The notes beneath the pieces were generated by a model, which saw only the letters and a list, made by a program, of their open reading frames with translations, made no database searches and was not told the DNA's origin. Of a stretch of DNA of 14,117 bases, positions 6,525 through 13,247 are shown one piece after another. The position numbers and the translations under genes were made by a program. How positions within the stretch are numbered: the stretch's first letter is position 1; every line of letters starts with the position of its first letter. Origin of the DNA: an uncultured Bacillota bacterium (GTDB taxonomy: Bacteria; Bacillota; Clostridia; Peptostreptococcales; Anaerovoracaceae); the NCBI GenBank assembly GCA_946631075.1, contig CAMOZS010000027.1:1-14117 (forward strand), read 5' to 3'.

Positions 6525-8135
6525 ATGGCACGAAGACAGACGGAAGACAACTTAAACGGGGCGGGGATCCTCTGCCATACGGTGACCGGCAGCGGAGACG
6601 CCATCGTCATGCGGGGCCTGATCGCCGTGAAATTCGATCCGGCCATCAAGGGGAAGAAGGACATCCGAAAGCTCCGCTTTCAGGTCTTCAAGGCCCCGGA
6701 TTTTCCTATCGAGTCCCATTTTTCCATTCAGAAAGGCCTGCCTTTCGCCGCGGGATACCGGCTCTACCGTTTCACCATGAAGATCCTGAAGAAGGACGCC
6801 CTGCAGCTTGACGTACAGAACAAGATCTACCTCTACTACGGGGATATCCGCATGTGCGGCGTGGTCTACAGCTTCCTGAAGAGGCAGAAGGGGGAGTTCA
6901 GAAACAGCCCCCTCTTCCGGGGCGGGGACAAGGTGATGTACTTCCGCCAGACCGTCAACAACAAGCTCTGGTTCGTTGTGCGGCCGGAGAACCTGTACGA
7001 CCGGCCGGGCCAGAGGATGCGGGTATTCGCCGCCTGGCTCATCTCGAAGATCAAGGGGCCATCGGAGGATGTGCTCATGTTCGAGAAGGAATCCTCCCGC
7101 TACGAAGAGAGCGCCTCGGTCCTCTATGAAAGGCTGATCGACCGGGGCTGCCGGAACATCTACTATATCATCAACAGGGACAATCCCGCCATTCAGACCA
7201 TGAAGCCGGAATACCGGAAGAACCTGATCTACAAGGACAGCTTCCGCCACCTGGTGGCCTTTCTCCGCTGCGTGAAATTCGTCGGCACGGAGAACATAGA
7301 CCATGCCATGCAGCTTCGGGCGGCCAACCGGCACCTGATGGCCAAGATGCAGAGCACAGACCTGACCCAGGTCTTCCTCCAGCACGGAGTCATGTACATG
7401 GTATCCCTGGACGCGGATATGCGGGTCTTCTTCTCCAACCACGACCTGAAACAGTACCGGGCCGTGGTCTCGTCGGAGGCGGAAGCCCTCCACTTCGTCC
7501 GCCTGGGCGGATTCCGCAGGGAGGACATGTATGTGACCGGCCTGGCCAAATTCGACCGCAGCCGGCTGGAGCCTGACGCGGACCGGATCATGATCATGCC
7601 CACCTGGCGCCGCTGGGAGACCAACCAGGCCCAGAAGGACTTCGAAGCCACCGGCTATTACCGGATGCTGGAGAGGATGGTCAGCGCCATACCGGACCAT
7701 CTGAAGGATAAGATCATCATCAAGCCCCATCCCCTGATGGAGGAGATGATGCAGAGGGAGGACACGGGACTGGCCCGCTACCTTGCGCCGGACCTTTCCC
7801 ATAATGAGACTCTGGCGAAGACCAGGCTGCTCATCACCGACTATTCCTCCATCGCCTACGACGCCTTCTACCGGGGATCCAACGTGATCTTCTACTGGGA
7901 GGAGAAGGAGGAATGCATGCGGCGCTACGGCAACGCCCACCTCATGATCAACGAATACAATGTGTTCGGGGACGTCTGCTACGACCCGGACCAGCTGGCC
8001 GCGGTCATCCAGAAGAATTACGACCAGCCCCAGACCGGACTATATCAGCGGCGCTACGGCAACATCGTCGCCTTCCGGGACGGACACAATACGGACCGCA
8101 TCATAGAGAACCTTAAGAAAGACGGGATCATCTGA
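6525..8135 (+). CDS. CDP-glycerol glycerophosphotransferase-family protein with N-terminal beta-rich domain
   Basis: A 536-residue two-part protein. Residues 1 to about 180 form an N-terminal extension rich in alternating hydrophobic residues (predicted beta strands), of the kind attached to some teichoic-acid transferases and possibly used to bind polymer or membrane. Residues about 185-536 carry the TagB/TagF-type catalytic fold: QHG at 286-288 in place of WHG, TGLAKFD at 338-344 (equivalent to GYPRND), KPHP at 400-403 and TDYSS at 438-442. Both catalytic-type histidines (287, 402) are present, so it is probably active, perhaps with a different donor or acceptor from its WHG paralogues. ATG 6525 follows an AAAGG at about 6514. 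Its stop is 1 nt from the next gene's ATG, implying translational coupling with the next transferase. Family firm, substrate unknown. Confidence 0.86.
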   Translation: MARRQTEDNLNGAGILCHTVTGSGDAIVMRGLIAVKFDPAIKGKKDIRKLRFQVFKAPDFPIESHFSIQKGLPFAAGYRLYRFTMKILKKDALQLDVQNKIYLYYGDIRMCGVVYSFLKRQKGEFRNSPLFRGGDKVMYFRQTVNNKLWFVVRPENLYDRPGQRMRVFAAWLISKIKGPSEDVLMFEKESSRYEESASVLYERLIDRGCRNIYYIINRDNPAIQTMKPEYRKNLIYKDSFRHLVAFLRCVKFVGTENIDHAMQLRAANRHLMAKMQSTDLTQVFLQHGVMYMVSLDADMRVFFSNHDLKQYRAVVSSEAEALHFVRLGGFRREDMYVTGLAKFDRSRLEPDADRIMIMPTWRRWETNQAQKDFEATGYYRMLERMVSAIPDHLKDKIIIKPHPLMEEMMQREDTGLARYLAPDLSHNETLAKTRLLITDYSSIAYDAFYRGSNVIFYWEEKEECMRRYGNAHLMINEYNVFGDVCYDPDQLAAVIQKNYDQPQTGLYQRRYGNIVAFRDGHNTDRIIENLKKDGII

Positions 8136-8136
8136 T

Positions 8137-9777
8137 ATGAGCAACTCACTTCTTGCCCGCGGGCTGAAGAAAATCAAAAGAAAGCAGGACCGCCAGCGCA
8201 AACAGCTTTTGCGGGGCAGATACAAAGAATTCTACGGGACCCTTCCCGTCGATCCGGACCTGGTCATCCTGGAAGCCAGAAACGGCCGGGCCATCGACGG
8301 CAATATCTACTATATCCTCCGGGAGCTTCTGGCGGACCCGGCCTACGGCCACCTGTCCCTGCATGTGGTGACGGAGGATGAGCAGGCCGAGCAGACCATC
8401 CGGATCAAGATCGGAAGGCTGAAGGGAGGGGACCGGGTCAGCTTGGTCCGGATCCATTCCGAGGACTATTACCGGATCATGGCAAGCGCCGGCTGGATCA
8501 TCAACGACGCCTCCATCCCCAACTTTTTCATTAAAAAAGAGGGGCAGGTCTACCTGAACGTGTGGCACGGGACCCCGCTCAAGACCATGGGCAGGAAGGT
8601 CAGCCACGAGCCCCACGCCACCGGCAATGTCCAGAAGAATTTCATCATCGCCGACTACCTGCTCTATCCCAGCGACTACATGATGGACCACATGATCGAA
8701 GATTACATGATCGCGGACCTGTCCCGGGCACAGGTCCTGATGGGCGGCTATCCCAGGAACAGCGTCTTTTTTGACGGGGAGCAAAGGCTGGACATCCGGG
8801 AGAAGGCGGCCCCCGAGGGCAGGCGGATCTACGCCTACATGCCCACCTGGCGGCCTGGCCTGATGGGAGAGGCCCTGCAGAAGATCCTGGCGGAGATGGA
8901 CGGCCTGCTGGAAGAGGACGAGATCATGTACGTCAATGTCCATCCCCTGGCGGAAGAGTCGGTGGACTTTGCCGCCTTCAGCCGGGTGAAGCCCTTTCCC
9001 CGGGAATACGAGACCTATGAATTCCTGAACATCGCCGACGGTCTTCTGACCGATTATTCCAGCGTCTTCTACGACTTCGCGGTGTCGGGACGGAAGATCG
9101 TCCTCCTGACCTATGACGAGGAGGAATACTTCGAGACCAGGGGCCTGTACGAGCCGATCAGCAGCCTGCCTTTCCCCCAGGTGAAGACAGCGGAGGAGGC
9201 GGTCGGGCAGCTGAGGACGGCTAAGGAATACGATGACGGACCCTTCCTTGAGAAGTACTGCGCCTACGAAAGTCCTGAAGCGGCCAGGGCCCTGTGCCGG
9301 GAGGTGCTCCTCGGGGAGCACGGGATGGAGCACCGGAGCATGCCGGCAAACGGCAGGCCCAACCGGCTGGTCTGGGGAGGAGACCTGTCCGATCCAGACA
9401 GGGCTAAGGAGACCATGGCCTATCTTGCCGGACTGGATCCGGAGGAGGCCAATATATTCCTGACCTTCAACCGGGCGGATCTGAAAGAGTCCTATCCCAT
9501 CCTGTTCGATCTTCCGGAAGGGATCGACTACATCGGAAGGGCCGGGGCCATGTGGTTGACTCCCGCCCAGCAGGAGGCCAGCGACCGTTATGAGAAGGGA
9601 AAGATCTCTTTTGAGGAATACTGGAAGAGCCTTGAGCCAGCCTTTGCGCTGGAGCGGAAGAGGTTCTACGGAGATATGCGGATCGATGAAGTGATCCGGG
9701 TCCCCGGGGGAGTAGATCCCGGCCGGGGGCAAAGTAAAGAGGAACTGGAGTTTTCAACGTACGGAAGGGAGCGCTGA
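8137..9777 (+). CDS. CDP-glycerol glycerophosphotransferase-family protein with truncated C-terminal glycosyltransferase remnant
   Basis: A 546-residue protein. Residues about 35-390 are a canonical TagF/TagB-type transferase: VWHGTP at 142-147, GYPRNS at 204-209, VHP at 268-270 and TDYSS at 305-309. The basic N-terminus (KKIKRKQDRQRKQ) fits contact with acidic membrane lipid. Residues about 409-521 resemble the first part of a GT-B (GT4-like) domain that follows this transferase in longer homologues: LVWGGDL near the start, then LPEGIDYIGRAGAMWLT, ERKRFYGD and DEVI. The nucleotide-sugar-binding half is absent; the last 25 residues look unrelated and end 2 nt before rfbB. The glycosyltransferase part is therefore probably a non-catalytic remnant, while the phosphotransferase part looks intact. 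It sits 1 nt after the previous transferase, suggesting they act together. Family assignment of the first part is firm; the truncation reading rests on remembered family patterns. Confidence 0.88.
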   Translation: MSNSLLARGLKKIKRKQDRQRKQLLRGRYKEFYGTLPVDPDLVILEARNGRAIDGNIYYILRELLADPAYGHLSLHVVTEDEQAEQTIRIKIGRLKGGDRVSLVRIHSEDYYRIMASAGWIINDASIPNFFIKKEGQVYLNVWHGTPLKTMGRKVSHEPHATGNVQKNFIIADYLLYPSDYMMDHMIEDYMIADLSRAQVLMGGYPRNSVFFDGEQRLDIREKAAPEGRRIYAYMPTWRPGLMGEALQKILAEMDGLLEEDEIMYVNVHPLAEESVDFAAFSRVKPFPREYETYEFLNIADGLLTDYSSVFYDFAVSGRKIVLLTYDEEEYFETRGLYEPISSLPFPQVKTAEEAVGQLRTAKEYDDGPFLEKYCAYESPEAARALCREVLLGEHGMEHRSMPANGRPNRLVWGGDLSDPDRAKETMAYLAGLDPEEANIFLTFNRADLKESYPILFDLPEGIDYIGRAGAMWLTPAQQEASDRYEKGKISFEEYWKSLEPAFALERKRFYGDMRIDEVIRVPGGVDPGRGQSKEELEFSTYGRER

Positions 9778-9779
9778 TC

Positions 9780-10799
9780 ATGAAACTGTTAGTGACCGGA
9801 GGAGCCGGATTTATCGGAGCAAATTTCGTTTTTTACATGCTGGAGCATCATCCCGAGGATAAGATCGTCTGTCTGGACGCCCTGACCTACGCGGGCAATC
9901 TGGAGACCCTGGCTCCCGTGATGGAGCATGAGAACTTCCGCTTCGTCCGGGGGGACGTGGCGGACCGGGAAACGGTCTTCAACCTGTTTGAAGAGGAAGG
10001 ATTCGATGTGGTCGTCAACTTCGCGGCCGAGTCTCACGTGGACCGTTCCATCGAGGATCCGGGCATCTTCCTGCGGACCAATATCCTGGGGACCCAGGTC
10101 CTGATGGATGCTTCGCGCAAATATGGGGTCAGCCGCTATCATCAGGTGGGAACGGACGAGGTCTACGGAGACCTGCCTCTGGACCGGCCGGACCTCTTCT
10201 TCACCGAGGACATGCCCATCACGGCATCAAGTCCATACTCGGCTTCCAAGGCATCGGCGGACCTGCTGGTCATGGCATATCACAGGACCTACGGACTTCC
10301 GGTCACCATCAGCCGGTGCTCCAACAACTACGGGCCCTATCAGTTCCCGGAAAAGCTGATCCCCCTGATGATCGCCAATGCTCTGGCGGACAAGGACCTG
10401 CCGGTCTACGGGACCGGGGAGAACGTGCGGGACTGGCTCTATGTGGAGGACCACTGCCGGGCCATCGACCTGATCCTGCGGGAAGGCAGGGTAGGAGAAG
10501 TCTACAACATCGGCGGTCATAACGAGAAGACCAATCTGGACGTGGTCAGGACCATCCTGAAGCAGCTGGGCAAGCCGGAGAGCCTGATCACCTTCGTCGG
10601 CGACCGCAAGGGACACGACCTGAGATACGCCATCGATCCGGCCAAGATCCACAGTGAGCTTGGCTGGCTTCCCCAGACCAGATTCGACGACGGCATCCGC
10701 CGGACCATCGACTGGTATCTGGATAATGAATCCTGGTGGAAGAACATCATGAGCGGCGATTACCAGCAATACTATGAAAGAATGTACGGCAACAGATAG
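9780..10799 (+). CDS. rfbB: dTDP-glucose 4,6-dehydratase
   Basis: A 339-residue short-chain dehydrogenase/reductase-type enzyme (RmlB/RfbB). It converts dTDP-glucose to dTDP-4-keto-6-deoxyglucose, the precursor of dTDP-L-rhamnose and other deoxysugars, in the cytosol. The NAD-binding motif GGAGFIG is at 7-13. The dehydratase triad TDE is at 125-127 (Asp126 and Glu127 as acid and base) and the catalytic YSASK at 153-157 (Tyr153, Lys157). SRCSNNYGPYQFPEK and the RDWLYVEDH stretch are strong RmlB signatures. Length is typical. ATG 9780 has AAGGGAG just upstream and starts 2 nt after the preceding stop, so it is translated within the operon. RmlA, RmlC and RmlD are not in this window, so the final sugar is undetermined. 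Also called rmlB. Confidence 0.96.
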   Translation: MKLLVTGGAGFIGANFVFYMLEHHPEDKIVCLDALTYAGNLETLAPVMEHENFRFVRGDVADRETVFNLFEEEGFDVVVNFAAESHVDRSIEDPGIFLRTNILGTQVLMDASRKYGVSRYHQVGTDEVYGDLPLDRPDLFFTEDMPITASSPYSASKASADLLVMAYHRTYGLPVTISRCSNNYGPYQFPEKLIPLMIANALADKDLPVYGTGENVRDWLYVEDHCRAIDLILREGRVGEVYNIGGHNEKTNLDVVRTILKQLGKPESLITFVGDRKGHDLRYAIDPAKIHSELGWLPQTRFDDGIRRTIDWYLDNESWWKNIMSGDYQQYYERMYGNR

Positions 10800-10820
10800 C
10801 AGCAGAGGAGAAGACATCAA

Positions 10821-12023
10821 ATGAGCGATCGCAGTCAGGAGCGCAGGGCGCGAAGACGGAGAAGACAGAGAAGGAACAGGGGCATAAAACGGGCCATCGG
10901 AGTTTGTGCGGCCGGGATCATCCTGATCACCGGTGGAGTGTTTCTGTACAATGGTGTGATCAACAGGGACGGACCTACGCCGGATATGGTGGAAGGGGTG
11001 ACCGCGGATGTCTGCTATCACGACATCACATTGAAATGGGAACCGGCCAGAAAGGCTTCAGGTTATTATATCTACGGCGGCATGGCCGGGGATCAGGAAC
11101 TGACCCGGCTGGGCCAGGTGGAGGGGGCGGATGCCTGCTCCTTTGAGATGGATGATTACACCCGGGATCAGGAGTATGTCTTCCAGGTCCGGGCCTATGG
11201 AGAAAACGCCATGACAAAGAACCGGACGGAGGGAGACCCTTCCGAAGAGATCACCGCCGGCTACGATTCCTCCAGATACGCGCAGAAGATCCCGGTGCTG
11301 ACCTACCACGATCTGGTGCCGAAGGGCTATGACATCGTCAACGGGCTGACGGTGCCGGAGGACGTGTTTGAAGCCCAGATGCAGTATCTGAAGGATGAGG
11401 GCTACCGGACCCTCAGCCTGGATGAACTGTACCAGTGGTACAAGGGGAAGCTGGAGCTTCCGGTCAAGTCCTGCGCCGTGACCTTCGATGACGGGGCCTA
11501 TGAGATCTACTATCTGGCCTATCCCATCCTGAAGAGGAACGATCAGTACGCGACCGAGTTCTGCATCGGCCACCATCTGGATGAGGTGGGTGAGAACACA
11601 GCGCCCTACACGCCGGAGGACGGGATCGCCCGCCGCTACGGAACGGACGTGCTGGAAGAGATGCGGACCGACTATCCCAAGTTCGCCTGCGAGAGCCACA
11701 CCTACAATATGCACAAGCGGATCGACGGCTACAAGCCGGTCAACAAGCTGACCTATGAGGAGATGCTGGAGGATTTCCAGAAGAACGAAAAGTTCGGTTT
11801 TCATTATCTGGCCTATCCCTGGGGGGCCTCCAACAAGGACATGAGAAAGGCGGCCAAGGTCAGCGGATACAAGCTGGCCTTCGGCTACGGGCCCTTCCGC
11901 TACGCCCGCAGGACGGACAACCAGTTCAATATCCGCAGGATCAAGGTCAGCGCCTACTACAGCATGGACACCTTCATCAAGATGGTGGACGGGACCTGGG
12001 AAGAGGAGAGCGAGAAGGAATGA
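10821..12023 (+). CDS. Membrane-anchored polysaccharide deacetylase (CE4) with FN3-like domain
   Basis: A 400-residue protein anchored by one N-terminal membrane segment (about 25-44) preceded by an extreme arginine-rich cytosolic tail (12 Arg within residues 4-24). An FN3-like domain follows (about 55-148, with a TLKWEP-type strand). The CE4/NodB-like deacetylase domain (about 155-395) should face outside and remove N- or O-acetyl groups from a polysaccharide. Motif 1 is TFDDG at 221-225 (Asp223 catalytic base, Asp224 metal ligand). Motif 2 is HTYNMH with His293 and His298, one residue longer than the classical HxxxH spacing. Motif 3 is YPWG at 332-335, and LAFGYG follows as a motif 4 equivalent. 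It is the last gene of the operon, 21 nt after rfbB, with AGAGGAG as ribosome binding site. Substrate is probably the polymer of this cluster, by context only. Confidence 0.88.
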   Translation: MSDRSQERRARRRRRQRRNRGIKRAIGVCAAGIILITGGVFLYNGVINRDGPTPDMVEGVTADVCYHDITLKWEPARKASGYYIYGGMAGDQELTRLGQVEGADACSFEMDDYTRDQEYVFQVRAYGENAMTKNRTEGDPSEEITAGYDSSRYAQKIPVLTYHDLVPKGYDIVNGLTVPEDVFEAQMQYLKDEGYRTLSLDELYQWYKGKLELPVKSCAVTFDDGAYEIYYLAYPILKRNDQYATEFCIGHHLDEVGENTAPYTPEDGIARRYGTDVLEEMRTDYPKFACESHTYNMHKRIDGYKPVNKLTYEEMLEDFQKNEKFGFHYLAYPWGASNKDMRKAAKVSGYKLAFGYGPFRYARRTDNQFNIRRIKVSAYYSMDTFIKMVDGTWEEESEKE

Positions 12024-12046
12024 CCGGGGGCGGACAGAATCCGGGC

Positions 12047-12075
12047 TTGAAGAGGACTTTCGAAAGTAATATAAT
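12047..12075 (+). promoter_or_regulatory. Strong sigma-A-type promoter ahead of the SGNH/MBOAT genes
   Basis: TTGAAG (12047-12052) and a perfect TATAAT (12070-12075) are separated by exactly 17 bp. The -35 matches consensus at 4 of 6. The predicted transcript starts near 12082, leaving about 44 nt of leader before the TTG start at 12126. It gives the acyl-decoration genes expression independent of the upstream operon, though read-through is also possible because no clear terminator follows 12023. Confidence 0.75.
12056..12067. promoter_or_regulatory. Perfect 12-bp palindrome inside the promoter spacer, candidate operator
   Basis: ACTTTCGAAAGT is identical to its reverse complement and lies wholly between the -35 and -10 boxes. 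A dimeric repressor bound here would block RNA polymerase, or a MerR-type activator could remodel the spacer, although the 17-bp spacing argues against the latter. No regulator gene is visible in the window. Confidence 0.5.
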
Positions 12076-12113
12076 AGTATAGTTAGATATTTGCAGGATC
12101 AGAAGCAGCACAG

Positions 12114-12119
12114 AGGAGG
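12114..12119 (+). promoter_or_regulatory. Ribosome binding site that fixes a TTG start
   Basis: A perfect AGGAGG sits 6 nt before TTG at 12126. No in-frame ATG with a comparable site occurs nearby, and starting later would cut into the membrane anchor, so TTG is the best start for the SGNH-like gene. Confidence 0.8.
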
Positions 12120-12125
12120 CATTCA

Positions 12126-13247
12126 TTGGCTGAAAAGGGAAAGAAAAAGAAGATCACGGGCAACGTCATAAGACTTGTGATCTTTTTGTGCATCATCGCC
12201 ATCAGTTTCGGAGTATGCGTGCACTGTCTTAAATTCAAGGACGCGGAGCGGTCGCAGACCACTCTGGAACAATTCTACGCCCTGGAGGATAATACGGTAG
12301 ACTGCATCTATTTCGGATCCAGCGCCACCCAGAGAGCGTTCGTGGTTCCGGAGGCCTATCATGAGAACGGACTGGTGTCCTATTCCTTCAGCTGCGGAAC
12401 CCAGCCTTTTGTCCTGACCCGCTATCTGATGGAGGAGACCCGCAAGACCCAGGATCCCAAACTCTTCATCGTAGAGATCCGGGGAGCCTGCAAGGCGCCG
12501 GAGGATATGGCAGAGGTAGCTCTGCGGAGGATGCTGGACAATATGCCCATGTCGGAGAACAAGCTCCAGGCCATCCAGGCGGTCCTCAAGTACTCTGAGG
12601 GAGCGGACAATGGCGTGGACGAGACCGGCATGTCCTATTACTTCCCCTTCCTGAAATACCACAGTCTGTGGAACCCCAGCAAGTGGCCGAAGGAAGTCAA
12701 ACTGGACTATTACAAGGGCTACGCCCTGGATCCGGACTGGTCTTTTGATGTGAATAAGATCGAGCCTCTGGATTATACAGAAGAACAGATGCACATCGCG
12801 GAGAAAACAGAAGGAGTCCTTAAGGACCTGCTGGATTACTGTGATTCCATCGATACCAAGGTCCTCTTCGTCGCTTCTCCCTATGAAGCCAGCCTGGAGG
12901 GAATGGAGAAGATCAATTATTCTCTGGCCATCTGCAAGGCCCGGGGCTACGAGGTCCTGAACTACCTTCCGGCAGAGGAGAGGGAGGCACTGGGCCTCCA
13001 CGACCGGACCAGCTACTACAACCGGGAGCATCTGAACTACTACGGATCCCTCAAGTACACCCATCAGCTGACCGATCACGTCATGAAGGCTTATGATCTG
13101 CCTGACCGGCGGGGCGACGCGTCTTCTGCCGCATGGGAAGAGGATTACCAGCGGCTGCAGGGGAACCTGACCGGAGACGGGGATTACGCCAAGCGCTATA
13201 AGAAGATGATGAAAAAAATCAACAAGATAGAATCCGGAGAGAAATAA
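12126..13247 (+). CDS. SGNH/DltD-like membrane-anchored protein, partner of MBOAT
   Basis: A 373-residue protein starting at TTG. A lysine-rich tail (residues 3-10) and one membrane segment (about 13-34) anchor it, with the rest probably outside. The fold resembles DltD/AlgJ-type SGNH proteins that work with MBOAT acyltransferases: a block I-like YFGSSATQ with GSS at 64-66 (Ser65 or Ser66 as nucleophile), and a block V-like NREHLNYYG with His302. The usual aspartate three residues before the histidine is Asn299 here; Asp293 or Glu301 are nearby alternatives. It likely transfers or hydrolyses an acyl group on a surface polymer. Its TAA overlaps the ATG of the MBOAT gene by 1 nt, so the two are translationally coupled. 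It has its own promoter. Family placement is by motif and context; acyl donor and acceptor are unknown. Confidence 0.78.
   Translation: MAEKGKKKKITGNVIRLVIFLCIIAISFGVCVHCLKFKDAERSQTTLEQFYALEDNTVDCIYFGSSATQRAFVVPEAYHENGLVSYSFSCGTQPFVLTRYLMEETRKTQDPKLFIVEIRGACKAPEDMAEVALRRMLDNMPMSENKLQAIQAVLKYSEGADNGVDETGMSYYFPFLKYHSLWNPSKWPKEVKLDYYKGYALDPDWSFDVNKIEPLDYTEEQMHIAEKTEGVLKDLLDYCDSIDTKVLFVASPYEASLEGMEKINYSLAICKARGYEVLNYLPAEEREALGLHDRTSYYNREHLNYYGSLKYTHQLTDHVMKAYDLPDRRGDASSAAWEEDYQRLQGNLTGDGDYAKRYKKMMKKINKIESGEK

Noticed and set aside
8146..9732. Long minus-strand open frames opposite the plus-strand genes (also 1145-2317, 5158-6219, 6552-7940, 12123-13253)
   Set aside because: Same antisense codon-bias effect; none shows recognisable motifs, signal peptides or ribosome binding sites, and the sense strands encode clear families.
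12024..12046. Possible terminator after the deacetylase gene
   Set aside because: The GC-rich CCGGGGG and CCGGG segments do not form a convincing stem and no T-tract follows.
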